Part shown: in pieces, positions 1 to 10,954 of the stretch
Position numbering within the stretch: position 1 is the first letter of the stretch
Layout of the letters: each line of letters begins with the position of its first letter
Source of the DNA: Siphonodentalium dalli
Lineage: Eukaryota; Mollusca; Scaphopoda; Gadilida; Siphonodentaliidae
Reading direction: 5' to 3'
Length of the DNA: 64,000 nucleotides
Assembly (NCBI GenBank): GCA_032622095.1
Contig: CP136062.1
Location: forward strand, 198,345,887-198,409,886
Notes under the pieces: model-generated
The model's input: only the letters and a program-made list of their open reading frames with translations
Databases searched by the model: none
What the model was told of the DNA's origin: nothing
Translations under genes and position numbers: made by a program

Positions 1-24
1 ATAAGAGAATGCATTGGCACAGGG
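1..24. repeat. Cut end of palindromic CCAATGCATTCTC repeat
   Basis: The window opens inside a copy of the palindromic repeat seen complete at 10978-11208. It shows the terminal segment AGAGAATGCATTGGCACAGGG. The rest lies outside the window. Confidence 0.7.
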
Positions 25-744
25 TAAAAAAATCCCGACTTCCGACTGGATTTGATATGGCGGGTCACATATGTAATAGGTAGTAGATTCAAGATTGTCA
101 TTCAGTGAAATAACTTTTTAATATGTAGCCGAAAGTGTATTTTGTATCATCAGTGAGGAAGGCAAATTGGGAAATTTTTGATTATAGATAAGATGTTATA
201 TATTAATTAAATGCTGTTTTAAAATTTATAGTTATCATTCAAGTCTATTGACCCAGTTCGAAGGAATGAAGACCCTCCCAATTATCATGGGTTAATCATG
301 TGAGCTCAAAAGATGACAAGGTAGCAGCAAGCGAGAATCTGGAAAATACGAAAGAAGATACAGACCTTCAGATGAGGCGCTCAGTGAACTGATTTGGCGT
401 TTCGTTCTTCTAACAACTCGTCCCGGTATAACACCTCCTGTTGGCTTCTTTTTTATCTGTTCGAAATCAACTGGTGTGATGTCAATTCTAAAAATAATGA
501 TAAAGATGTTTCTAGTTCGATGAACAAAGATGCTGTAAACAATCATCATTATGTCAAGCAACTGATTAAATTTGCATCGTAAATACGACCTTGCCTAATA
601 CTGCTTTGATCATTAGCCTACATGTATGGTCTCATGGATATGCTGATATTGTTTTGTGGAACCCATCTACTGGAAATTTGCAAGATTACTGGAAGGATGT
701 TAGCCCTTTCATTACGGGAGCTGCGCTGGTGCAGCATTAAAGAT
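25..744. other. No recognised gene
   Basis: Short open frames near 292-582 on both strands have no recognisable motif and no splice context. I see no repeat copy here that matches others in the window. Confidence 0.5.
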
Positions 745-914
745 CCTGTGCCAGTGAATTATCTTATATATGCGAGTCTCCCATAGGGAGCCTTGCATAT
801 ATAAGAGAATGCACTGGCCTACATGGTCAAGGTAAATATTGTTAGGCCAATGTATTTTATTATATATGCGAGCTATGGGAGACTTGCATATGTAAGAGAA
901 TGCATTGGCACAGG
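745..914. repeat. Diverged copy of palindromic CCAATGCATTCTC repeat
   Basis: The copy begins CCTGTGCCAGTGAATTATC and ends GAGAATGCATTGGCACAGG. Two internal fold-back units (about 750-819 and 844-909) face each other, as in the copy at 10978-11208. It differs from that copy by substitutions and by a shorter spacer. It has no flanking TTAACCCTTT ends, so the palindromic part occurs outside the piggyBac-like element. Confidence 0.75.
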
Positions 915-1182
915 AATTTCGCAAAATTTCAGGAAGCTTCAGTCTTAGATGGGTTAAAACAAGTTGCTGGACTTGAATAACAAGAGAGGGAGAAACATAA
1001 AGATTCTGCTGCATTCTCATGGATGTAAAACAATCCCTATTTAAAACAATTCCACTATGCAGTTGAAGTGTATTGGTCACTCCTGCGCTGATGAGTTTGA
1101 CACATTTTCACAGCAAATGTGCTCAGCAAATGTGCTCTATTGATCCCCAAAAATAACAGCACAGCATTAATCAAGCCCACAG

Positions 1183-2179
1183 TAGTGCTGTGCGTCGGAT
1201 CCGATAATCCGAATCCGATCTGTTCCGAATCCGATTGGATTCGGATCGGATTTACAATGTTTAAAAAATCGGATTCGGATCCGGATCGGATTCAGAATTG
1301 TCGTCGGATTCGGATTCGGAGTCGGATTTTCAAAAATCCTGTCGGATTCGGATCGTCTGGATCGGACCGTACAATCCGATCTCCATCATGTTACATTTAT
1401 GGGGTGGATAACTTGGATTCTAAGTTTCTAACTGAGTCTCAGAGTCTCAGATTGAACGTAGGGCCTATATAAATGTAGGTTACTCTTACTGCCATCTTAG
1501 TGTGTCAAGGTCAGACGAAATTTCTAGGAAATCTGACGTCACGATTCCGCGAAAACACATTTTCTCAGAAGTTACAGAACTACATACTCCAATCCGTCCA
1601 GTCGTTCCAGCCTCCATCAACTTAAATTACAGAGCAGTACAGACTACAGAGTACAGACTACAGAGTACAGATGTTTCGTTAGTTCGTAACTTCGTACCAC
1701 CATGTCACTTACACTGTACGTACTACGTAGTGTCTTACACTTACAGTACTGTCACTTACATGTAGGTAAGTTAGGACAAAGTTCCAGATTCCCGAATCCC
1801 CAATTCCCGATCATCCCGTTAAATTCTCTAACTTTTCTTATATGCGTCTACACTCTACACTGAGTAGTACACTCTACGTACAGTCCCCCTTCACCCCAAT
1901 GACCCATCCCTTGACCTCAGCAACAAAAGTTTGATGTTGAGACACACATTTTACACGATGTTGTCACACTATTTTCAATTTATATGTTGCGGATTCGGGT
2001 CGGATTTCGGATTGGATTTCGGATCGGATTTAGCGATACACATCGGATTCGGGTTCGGATTCAAAATTGACATCGGATTTCGGATTCGGATCGGATTAAA
2101 AATAGCCATCGGATTCGGATTTTTAAAAATGCTGTCGGATCGGATTTTGGGTTTATGTCGGATCCGACGCACAGCACTA
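1183..2179. mobile_element. Non-autonomous hAT element, TCGGAT-rich
   Basis: The ends are inverted: TAGTGCTGTGCGTCGGATCC at the left and its reverse complement ending CACAGCACTA at the right. An exact 8-bp direct repeat, GCCCACAG, flanks it at 1175-1182 and 2180-2187. The 8-bp duplication and the TAGTG..CACTA ends fit the hAT superfamily. Both subterminal regions (about 1195-1380 and 1988-2165) are built from repeats of TCGGATTCGGAT, which creates spurious open frames. The 997-bp element contains no transposase. Confidence 0.88.
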
Positions 2180-2187
2180 GCCCACAG

Positions 2188-2653
2188 TATTTTGACACAG
2201 AATATAGTTCATAATACATACAGCAAATATTTCAAATAGCCAAAATAATATGTTCTCAGTTTTTCCCAACTTGAACCCAGAAGCCAAAATATGTGTGGGA
2301 TAGACATATGGTCTAGTTGTATGTATAAATATATTTAAATGTATATTTAGTCATGTATATATATAAATTATATGTTGATTCCTTTATATCCACATCCAAA
2401 TGCATAATCTCAATAAACACTTATATCAATATTATATTGTTGTTATCCACATATGACTCCTGACAAAAACAAATATTTTGATAAAAAGAGAAGTTTGCAG
2501 AACAAAATCTTTGTCATGTGTGGCCATGGGTAGAGATGCGGTCTGGTTCATGTTAGAACATAATAGACATATGTTAAACTCATAATTCAAGTTGTATTTT
2601 AAATAGAACAATTTTCGAAATTAAAAATTTAGGTCAGTTCTCGAAGTTCCCAC
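2188..2653. other. AT-rich, no recognised feature
   Basis: This is AT-rich sequence 3' of the last visible NECAB-like exon, so it is probably intron. I see no further exon matching the family here. Confidence 0.45.
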
Positions 2654-2790
2654 CTTTCCTGTCTAGACTGGTTGTCCAGGAAATCAGCAGCGACATCTAG
2701 TGGCTTTTGTAAAGCATACATCTGGTCGATTGATTCTCGTATTAGAAACCGGGAAACAAACTGATCAGTTCTAGAAGAGTTTGTATATGT
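2654..2790 (-). CDS. NECAB: NECAB-like exon, helical region
   Basis: The acceptor is ttttcag at 2791. The exon begins [19 protein letters not shown] and continues to LDNQSRQE with a split Arg codon. The donor AAAG|gtggga is acceptable but not strong. Reading through it would reach a TAA about 24 nt later. Because known NECAB proteins continue beyond this point, I prefer the splice donor. Confidence 0.82.
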
Positions 2791-5700
2791 CTGAAAATAA
2801 GTAAGAAGTGCCAGTTGTGTCAGTTTTGGAGATTTCTATCACCAAATATAAAATGTTTTTGAATTTTTTTTTTAACTCATATATCTATATAAATTGTCTC
2901 TTCCCTGAACTTTCTATATCGATTTAGTGATATTAAATATGAATTTTGAGTCAACAGGCAACATTCCTGATATGGTAAAAATACCGAGCACAAATTTTTC
3001 TGACTTCTGTGTGACTTGGCGTTAGTGTTGTGAGGTTTTAGAATTTACGTTTCGGTTTCGGTTTTTTTCGGTAAAAAAACCTCGGTTTCGGTTTTAGTAA
3101 GCAATCACTTAACATAATAGCAATTAGTCCAACACAACTGGACAAAACAGGCACTACCAGTTACAGAGGGTCATAATAAGTTGGGGAACAGCTTGCTCTG
3201 TTGCTAAATCATGAACTTTAATGAGAATGTGAGATAAAAGTCATATATTGAACCATAAAGTTTAAAGGGGTACTGTACGCCAAATGTTGTTGTTGGTTTC
3301 TATAGTCTCCGAGTCTGAGAATAAGGTAACACTTTTTTCATTATTTGAAAGTCTGTTGAGTACGAAGTAGTGTTACGGATGACAAATTTACCAGAATGCA
3401 AAAATACAAATTGTCGTTGTCGAGTAATTTTTGTACAGTTTTCAACCAAATGAATCAAATAAAAGTTATATTATAGGCATACTAGTCCCATATAATCATT
3501 TAAGTTATTGTATCGTCGCTAGTCAGTGAGTGGCTTGAGTGTTCTCCCCGTATCATCATAATATTTTAAGCGATCGTGTGTGCGATCGGTTTAACAAGCC
3601 AGTATCCCTCATTTACTTTATTTGATTACGCAAATTCGTAATTTAATTGACGCCATTTTATGGCTCCAGTCATAAATTCAATTTATATCAAATTATTAAC
3701 TTTTAAATTATTAAATTTTAAGATAGCCTATTAACCTGAGCGTTTACAGAATACATCTTCGACTCAAATTACTTATGTTTCTATATATTATCGATATTAG
3801 ATCGTTGTTGTCACCGGAAATTTTATGAAAATGGCGTACAGTACCCCTTTAAGCAAACACAAAATAGTAGTGCCCGACTGACCATATTTCCAGACGCTGA
3901 CTCAAACTTTTTTCCGACTATTCACAAATATTTCCACCATACCAAAATCAAAACATAAAAGGGAAACGCAAATACAGCGACGTTTCATGCATACAAGATG
4001 AAGTCCCGTGCGACTTATATATTGGTACCGATATCGTTTAAAGACAATTAAGGCCGTGGTAATCAATCAGTTACGGTGTAGCAAGTGCGACATGTGCCTA
4101 GTTCCTCGACAATGATGACGTAATTATGCGTTTGATGTTCCCGCTCAGTTTGTGGGTTAGAGATACCGTTACGCGCAAAAATAACTGCCGCGATCAACAA
4201 GACGCTGATAAGTGCACGTACATGTATACACGGCAATTGGCCGGCTCAAATTCGTAATATTTGGTTGAACGTTATAGATAAAAGTTCAATTTTATTGACC
4301 GATTAGCCAGGAGAATGAAGTTTCAGAAATTGCAGTTCTAACTACCGACTTTATTTCCGCACGGAACGAAATGTTTCGTCAAGTACACGCCATATCAATT
4401 CAAATAAAGTGCACACTTATTCTAAGACAGTTGACAATAAAGGTGACAAAAGTCAACGACCTACTGGACCATTTCCCACGTGGTATAACATTTTTTTTCT
4501 TTCGCATTCTCATTTTTACAACGACATGCTTCCTCATTTCAGTTTCGTTTGGCAACTCAATGACGCTTACGATATTATAACAACACATATCTGAGACGAA
4601 ATGGACACATCCCGATATATAATTGATCAGAGAGGTCGATTATTTGACAACACTATCAACTAACAAGTCGATTCAATTGAAAAATAAACATACAAAAAAA
4701 AAACGTAATGTCGGTTGGGGCAGAATCACGTCGGTCGGTTTCGGTCGGTATTTTTTAAAACCGAAACCGAGTTGTTTTCTCGGTTAACCGCACAACACTA
4801 CTTGGCGTCTGAAGTGAGACTTGGTGCCAGGGTCCATGCTGAACCAAAATTTACTGTTGCCAAATAATTTGCCAAATGAAAATATTACTGAGAGTACCAT
4901 TTTCTGCATCATTAAGTCTTATGTTTCAACACTCGCGGTTTGAATGACTTTTGATATTGATAGGAAAGCAGTTAGTTAATAGTTATACTTGCATCTCTAT
5001 TGTGGTTTATCATACACAATAAACCAATCACCAAACAATAAAATGATAGCAGGGTTGCTTCATCAGAAGGGCACACAACAAGAGGATTAGCTATGTAAAC
5101 ACCACCACACTAAAGACGATTAATCCCTCCACCCATCAATACTAAATATATCAGTTAAATATATCAGATTAACTGCATCTTAATAGAGGTGTTAATTTTC
5201 CTAAATCACATAAAACACCACTAATATAATTATATTGTAAGAGTTTCCTGAAATGAATGGTATTGATTGGCCAATATTTGTCAACTCTCTTGAGGAATTA
5301 AAAAGTGACTTGCCAAAACTTTTGCGAAATGAAAATATTTTTTGACAAATATGAATTATTTTTGCCATTGGCAAATTTGGCAAGTGGCAGAGTGGACCCT
5401 GCTTGGTGCCTCACTTCTATGTGACTTGGCCAAGTATTTTCAGAGTACATAGAAGTTTGAAGATTGGTATTCCAGATATTTATTGACATAACTTATCTGT
5501 CCTTTCGAATTTCATAATTTGGAGGTTTAATACGCTATGTCCATTTAAGTCTCCATTCATTTGCACAATTGGAGAAGTATATCTTGACAGTCCAAAAGAT
5601 AACATATAACATAAACAACAGTGATTGTTTCAAATAACTTTAAAATTTGCTCACTTCAGATGATTTATGCAGCACGTCAGATACTTTCTTGTTCAGTTCT

Positions 5701-8700
5701 TCGAGTAATGCAAATATTTCTTGGAATGATCCCAGATGTGCAGTGAAGTAGGAACACAACTCTTCTGTATCAATATGTCTGTAAATAAAAACAGTGCATA
5801 AAGTTTAGAGATTCACCTACATGTGGGTTACACAGTTTGTTTTTGGTTAACCAATTGTTCGGTCAAGCAGAAAAAAATTGTTCACCCAAATTTATGGGTC
5901 AAGTAACCATAGAGAACAACAGCAACACTTTTGAATAAATATTACATAAAATTGCTCTTAGGTGAATGTTTTTGGTCAGCATATTCTCCAAGCAACTCAT
6001 TCAAAGTGTATTCTACAATACTAACAATAATGAGCACCTCCTAGATTTGCATTCACTGTTTAAATAGTTGATGATATCCATGTATAACAAGTAGTGCACA
6101 CATGAGAATATTTGGCCAACTTAGTCTTGTTAACCCATTCAACGTTCGCGCGATTTTTATTGTGTAACCAGTACTTGAACAAACTGATTGTTCATTGAAG
6201 GGTATATGAATAGAAGTCCTTCCTGTTCATACCGAGTGGGATCAGTGTTCGGAGGACGAAAATCCAGTGGATTTTGCATGTTTTGCGGGGTTGGGTTCTC
6301 AATTCGCTATCTGGGTCACTGTTCATGATCTCAATGACCTGATGTCGAAGGTCACTTGTATCATGGTCTGGTAGATTGAAGTGGAATGCTACCAGAGTAT
6401 CTATGTTATGTCTAATATCGGCCAGGTATTCTGATAGGTGTGTTCTAAATTTACGATTAGTCTCCCCTACGTATTGGGAGTTACATTTTTGCATGTGAGT
6501 AGATAGTTTTTCATGAGACAATTGTATCTTGAGGGTCCCTTGAATCGCTTTTTGTTGATTTTGCTTTTGAACCATTTTTGGTGTGGGATGTCCTTGCATA
6601 CTGAGCAGTATTTCCATTCACAGGGTGTGAATTGGTTGGGAAAAAGTCTTCCCGTAGTGCCTCTCAATTGTGGGAATTTGGCTTTAGTCAATATGTCTTT
6701 GTCTCAAACCGATTATTTGCCTCAAATTTTATGCACTGAAAAATAAATTCCATGTTTGCGAAATATGGAATCCCAGTGGCTCCGGTATTACATGCCTTCC
6801 AAAATAGCAGCAACATTGGATCCCACTCAATTTTTATTGAATTTTGGCGATGACACCCTAGTTCATATATCTGGCCAATTTTGTAGAATATTGATATCAT
6901 TTATCAATTTATTATCAAAGGTTGGTAGCTTTTTAGGTGACAAAGGTAATAGGTAGAAATAATTGCCAACCATTTATTTGTAGAGATGATCAGCTAATAA
7001 GTTCAAGAAACTGCTGTAGATTTGGGAATTGATTGGTTACAATGAGGAAAAGTGAAAGCTTCAATACATGTACATGTAAGTGGTCCTCAAGAAGTTGGCC
7101 AACAGGAGACTATCTATAACTCTTCATTGACTTACCCAGTGTTATGAGTATCAATTTCATTGAACAGTTTCTCTAGTTCTTCTTTCCCCATAACTCCATC
7201 AGCCCAGAAGGCAACAAACTCTTCCCATGATATCTTCCCATCATCTACAAAACAAGTATATTCAAATTAGCGTGTTATTTCCTCTTCTAGGAATATCATT
7301 CTACTAGTAGCGAATCATCCTTAAACACTAATTTCTCTATTGCAGACAATGTGCTTACCAAGCAGAAGAGCATTGAAGGAAATAAGATTGAGAATAAATA
7401 TAATAACAAAGTGTTTCTGAAACTCATTGTTGAAATATAGCAGACTGAGTATAATAATAGTAACAAATTGTTTCTATAAATTCATTACTGAAATATAGCA
7501 ATCAATGTTCCAAGACCACCAAAATTTTTATTCCAAAACAAATAGGCATAAAATATTTCATATGGCAAAACTTTTGGCACAGCATTTTCTTCAATAATTT
7601 TCTTAAAACTTAGCAATACAAGACAGTCAATGATTGTTGAGATGCTCATCTGACTGTAAAGACCGGGAAGACTGGGGCTCTGAAGACCATACAGTAAATA
7701 ATTTGTCAAAATCACTTAAAAACAAGTAGCTAGAGGGTCTCTGTTGATCAGTGGGGCGTCCACCTTGAAATTTTCAACTGGAGGCCCTGATCCCCCCACC
7801 CCACATAGACTAAGTCACTAGTCTGTTCAATCTCAACTGAAGCAAATATGTACACTCCCAAGTTCGTAAAATTCCTTATACATCAAGCTTTCCCAATGTT
7901 GCAAAGATCCAACCTGGCATGCCCCACCCCTATTTGATCTGGTAACCTCATTTGAAAAAAATCTGTATCCCAGTCACCCAAGGACCTTTAATACCAAATA
8001 TAAGCTAAATAGTCCTGATGGTTCTTGAGAAGAAAATGTTTTAAGAATTAATATGGTTGGAAAGAGTTATGTCCCAAGCTATGTCACATTTTGACCCAGT
8101 GACCCCATTTGAACAGATCTGAATCCCGGTCACATAGGGACCATCCATACCAAATATGACTCAATTCTTCATCTCAGTTGAGCTAAAAAAGCCACCCTCT
8201 CTCTCATCCAGTTTCCCATATGTAATTGTCTGAGAAAACAGGTATTTATTTTAATGGCCTAACTTTCAGATTCACACTTGGGAGCAACATTGGTCTCTAT
8301 GAATACACCAAGAGTTTGGTTTTAAACTAGTTAGTTATCATATGCCATTTAAATACAAAGTCTCTACCAGGCATAGATGTCTGGTATATCAATCAACAAG
8401 ATTTAATATCAATTATAACTGCTATGCATTTTTTTGTAAACACTGAAAAAAAACTGGTATTTCAATAATTACCTTTTAACAGTGTGACTTCTAAATGTGG
8501 TTAAGTAAACATTCTGTTCTCAGATACCCTCCTGATAACTCATATCTTAGATAGCTCTGAGTATCTGCTGTTTTTAACATATGGGTGACCACATTTTAAC
8601 TAATATGAATGTGAGTCACCTGGGGAACATCACACCAAAAATGAACCCATTCAGTCTTATGGTTCTGGAGAAGATGTTTAAAGAATTGTTGACAGACAGA

Positions 8701-8930
8701 TGGATGGACAGACGATGGACGAGGAGTGGTGACTATACCTCCACCGGAGACTTCGTCTCAGGTAAGCTAATAAAACTGGAGATACAAAACTATATCATTA
8801 ATGGATTAATGATAAATTGATATATCAATTAATGGATTAATGATAAATTGTGTGATTTACTGCATGCTCTATGGCATCATTCATCATTCCATCAAGATCA
8901 CTCACCATTTTTATCAGCACGCCGGAATAC
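2654..8930 (-). CDS. NECAB: NECAB-type EF-hand calcium-binding protein, partial gene
   Basis: Four minus-strand exons (8906-8930, 7136-7244, 5655-5778, 2654-2790) join in phase at AG/GT borders. The joined product has a canonical EF-hand loop, [12 protein letters not shown], split across the first junction. It continues with FADGV-like [14 protein letters not shown], then a second, weaker EF loop, DTHNTGHIDTEE, and [11 protein letters not shown]. It then has a helical segment with [11 protein letters not shown] and ends NQSRQER. This order and these motifs are those of the NECAB family (N-terminal EF-hand calcium-binding proteins), which bind Ca2+ in neuronal cytoplasm and carry a C-terminal antibiotic-biosynthesis-monooxygenase-like domain. 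That domain and the short first exon were not found here, so they may lie outside the window or be missed. The introns contain several transposons. The ortholog subtype (NECAB1, 2 or 3) cannot be assigned. Confidence 0.9.
3023..4800. mobile_element. Non-autonomous hAT element with CGGTTTCGG ends
   Basis: The terminal repeats are TAGTGTTGTG and CACAACACTA. The exact 8-bp target duplication CTTGGCGT lies at 3015-3022 and 4801-4808. Subterminal TTTCGGTTTCGG runs (3048-3095) and their complement (4713-4790) are typical of hAT ends. The 1778-bp body lacks a transposase frame and carries a nested MITE at 3262-3852. It lies in a NECAB-like intron. Confidence 0.9.
3262..3852. mobile_element. MITE nested in hAT element
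   Basis: Ends AAAGGGGTACTGTACGCCA and its reverse complement (TGGCGTACAGTACCCCTTT) bound a ~0.6-kb non-coding segment. Both ends are flanked by TTAA, but a TA duplication with one more A inside the element fits equally well. It sits wholly inside the hAT element, so it is the younger insertion. Confidence 0.78.
4809..5654. other. NECAB-like intron, AT-rich
   Basis: I see no coding signal. Sequences near 4801-4900 and 5290-5440 share loosely inverted GAAGTGAG..GGGTCCA..TTGCCAAAT stretches, possibly remains of an old inverted-repeat element into which the hAT element at 3023-4800 inserted. Confidence 0.4.
5655..5778 (-). CDS. NECAB: NECAB-like exon, EF-hand 2 and following helix
   Basis: This 124-nt exon has acceptor tttacag and donor GAA|gtgagc. 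It reads [17 protein letters not shown] once joined, then [19 protein letters not shown]. The second calcium loop has His and Thr at positions 3 and 5, so its affinity may be weak. The exon ends in phase 0. Confidence 0.92.
5779..6191. other. NECAB-like intron, no recognised feature
   Basis: AT-rich intron sequence between the exon ending at 5778 and the Penelope-like fragment. Nothing further is recognised. Confidence 0.4.
6192..6712 (-). pseudogene. Penelope-like element fragment with GIY-YIG-type endonuclease remains
   Basis: Two minus-strand frames overlap. The first (to about 6490) reads [17 protein letters not shown], a Cys pair in [11 protein letters not shown], and [14 protein letters not shown]. 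The second contains [20 protein letters not shown] followed by a His-Phe-Asn..HDTSDLR stretch and ends in FYSYTLQ. Cys-rich linker, then KC..QYVGET, then RTHLSEY is the layout of the C-terminal endonuclease of Penelope-like retroelements. A small deletion or frameshift near 6485-6500 breaks the two parts. No reverse transcriptase precedes it, so this is a truncated dead copy in a NECAB-like intron. Confidence 0.75.
6713..7135. other. NECAB-like intron, no recognised feature
   Basis: Overlapping short frames on both strands at 6688-6956 carry no recognisable domain. They may be further decayed retroelement sequence. Confidence 0.35.
7136..7244 (-). CDS. NECAB: NECAB-like exon, EF-hand 1 to EF-hand 2
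   Basis: This 109-nt exon has acceptor ttgtag and donor GG|gtaagt. It encodes [18 protein letters not shown] and then [18 protein letters not shown], with the final Gly codon split across the intron. It completes EF-hand 1 and begins EF-hand 2. Confidence 0.92.
7245..7974. other. NECAB-like intron, no recognised feature
   Basis: AT-rich intron. The stretch 7740-7930 has a higher GC content and may be degenerate repeat. No coding motif is seen. Confidence 0.35.
7975..8195. repeat. Interspersed repeat, GAGTTATG/GACCCAGTG family
   Basis: It shares AAAGAGTTATG, TTTGACCCAGTG and CATTTGAACA..TCTGAAT with 27743-28003. It ends near TTGAGCTAAAAAAG, like the 28003 copy. It is a diverged, truncated copy. 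Confidence 0.65.
8578..8775. repeat. Interspersed repeat with GACGGAC tail
   Basis: It closely matches 27840-28000: GAATGTGAGTCACC, GGAGAAGATGTTTAA, GAATTGTTGACAGAC, a GGATGGACAGAC run, then CTCCACCGGAGACTTCGTCTC. The hairpin-like CACCGGAGACTTCGTCTCAGGT end is shared. The short open frame at 8581 is part of this repeat. Confidence 0.75.
8906..8930 (-). CDS. NECAB: NECAB-like microexon, start of EF-hand 1
   Basis: The exon is only 25 nt long. It is bounded by tttcag upstream and gtgagt downstream on the minus strand. It encodes VFRRADKN plus the first base of the next Asp codon. The reading joins exactly to the exon at 7244 to complete a 12-residue calcium loop. It is too short to be called as an open frame; the join supports it. 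Confidence 0.88.
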
Positions 8931-9137
8931 CTGAAACAAAAAAGAAGATATAATTTATGGATAACACTAATTGGCAGAAAAGCTTGTATGAAATATATAA
9001 CCCCTCTAAGTGGGGTGTCAGGTAAGAAAAGTGTGTCTCATCAATGCCTATAACTGTCATCGTCACTCAACAAATAAGAGAATAATAATACACGTAGGTG
9101 GGTATAAATCGTACATACTACTCTCGTATATAGAGAA

Positions 9138-9275
9138 TATCCACATAGTGCAGCTGAATAAAGAATTTATTTTTGCGAGTATGTCGGCATCTATTTGGCG
9201 AGCCTCTAGGAGAGCCAAATAGATGCCCACATACAAGCAAAAACAAATTCTCTATTCAGCTACAATATGCGGATG
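9138..9275. repeat. Long perfect-looking hairpin
   Basis: Arms of about 65 bp fold around GCCTCTAGGAGAGCC. The inner 25 bp on each side (GCATCTATTTGGC and complement) match almost perfectly and the outer parts carry scattered mismatches. It has the form of a small foldback element. No target duplication is evident. Confidence 0.75.
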
Positions 9276-9279
9276 TTTT

Positions 9280-9789
9280 GTTTATCCACTGAACAAATTT
9301 AAATGTATTTTATCGCATTTTTTTGTTAAAAAATTCACAGACTCCTTATAGAGAAGCAATGACCTACTTAGCGTCTTTATCTGTATAGTAGAGACTAATT
9401 AATTATGAAACAGTTTTGTATTTGTGCGACTGCATCGCGAAATAGTCCGCTTTATAAAAATTTATAATTATGACAGAAAAATATCATAGCATGGTGTTAT
9501 TTAAAATAAAATCTAAATGATTCGCATAATGTTCAAATCTAAAACTGAAGTGTACGAGTATAGAGTCATGTGAATTTGGATGTTTGTGCTTGAAAGTCTG
9601 AACTTTAGCAGTAGCACTAGCACCAAGATTGGCAGTGCAAATGCACCAGCTCACAGAAGAATATCATATACTTTATAGTAACAAACTGCCAATTGCTTAA
9701 TCAAGTTAATATAGACTTCACCAACTGAACGTTGAAAAATTATATTTGAGTGCGTTTTTTAGTTTGATCTTTTAGGGCTGGGACATCAG
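9280..9789. other. No recognised gene
   Basis: AT-rich sequence upstream of the microexon. The first NECAB-like exon was looked for here and not recognised. Confidence 0.35.
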
Positions 9790-10395
9790 AGATTAATTTG
9801 ACCTGGGGAGAGTTATTAGATAGGTTCCGTTCACCTTAGATGTCTTAAAAATGCACTACCAATTATGTTACATATATTTTGGCTAGAGAACCAAAACGGT
9901 TGGACCCTCGGAACTGAAAATGTGTACATATGAGTAATTTGACCCTGTAAATCTTATTAGATAGGTCCCATTGACATCAGATGTCTTAAAAGGGCACTAC
10001 TATTTAAGTTAACTAAATAAAATGGTTGCAATCTGGTCATGAAAATTTATTGAAACACAGGGATAAGTTGACCTGCAGAGTGTCAAGAGATAGATGCCTT
10101 TGACCTCGGATGACTTCAAGGGACAAAAATGAGCAATAAAGAGCGTTCCTTATCAGTTTAAAAGATATGAATGAAAATTGATACGGATGGGTCACCCAAC
10201 CAGGGGAATGTCATGGGATAGACGCCTTTAACATCGGGGGAATTAGATGGGGGAGGGGCTAATAAATTATATGATCAGAAAAGAGCATTTACTATCAGTC
10301 CAGAAGGTATATGGGAACATTGGTGCACAAAAGTAAAATGGCATGTGAAATGTCACGGGATAGGTTCTGTTGACCTCAAATGATTTAAAGTTGCA
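9790..10395. repeat. Diverged ~140-bp tandem repeat
   Basis: Successive units near 9797, 9939, 10065, 10190 and 10350 share TTGACCT, GATAGG(T/C), a (T/C)TTGACCTC(A/G)GATG-like phrase and AAGGGCACTA. They differ greatly, so the array is old. A lone related unit occurs at about 12147-12210. Confidence 0.6.
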
Positions 10396-10530
10396 TAATC
10401 CGATTAAGCGCCCCCTCAATAACTATTTATTTGGATTCGGGGGTAAAAAATATTTGATTTGAGTCGAGAAACCCACATATCAAAGCTCAGAATTATTAGA
10501 TGTCGATTTTTAACATCTATTATTTTATCT
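10395..10530. repeat. Truncated copy of AAAGGTACTCAATC MITE
   Basis: It contains ATAATCCGATTAAGCG, a GGGGTAAAAAATATTTGATT core and CGAGAAACCC..CAAAGCTCAGA, as in the MITEs at 51122 and 57266. The right part and terminal inverted repeat are missing. Confidence 0.7.
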
Positions 10531-10954
10531 ATTGATTTACCTTGGTAACGGCACGGTAATCTGTACTGGTATTAAATTATTAGACCAGGGCAAAGATTCC
10601 CAGTAAATTGTGGTACTTAAAGTTTTTAACTGAACAATATACATGTATATATGCCCATGGTCCGCGGATTTACTACATTCGTTGCAGCTAAATTAGGCAC
10701 GTTCACGCGATGTCATGAAAATCGGCAAACCATGGCAATTTCCGAACTGCAGATGCCCAAACCCACGGGTGGTTCATATTCTCCTCCTTGCAGAGTAATA
10801 AACCATCCATGCATACATGTATATAAGAGTCCCTCTTATTTATATCAGGCTAGCTAGCACATGGTGCTCAAACGTTAATTTAAAGTTATCACATGATATT
10901 TTTTTGGTCAGATATAGGCACATATATATATAATATACTGGTAAGTATATATGT
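10531..10954. other. No recognised gene
   Basis: The open frame at 10651-10857 has no recognisable domain. Nothing else is seen. Confidence 0.35.

Noticed and set aside
1119-1472. 117-codon frame with Ser/Asp/Ile/Arg repeats
   Set aside because: It is the TCGGAT repeat of a hAT element.
8581-8820. 79-codon frame in a NECAB-like intron
   Set aside because: It is an interspersed repeat also present at 27840-28000.
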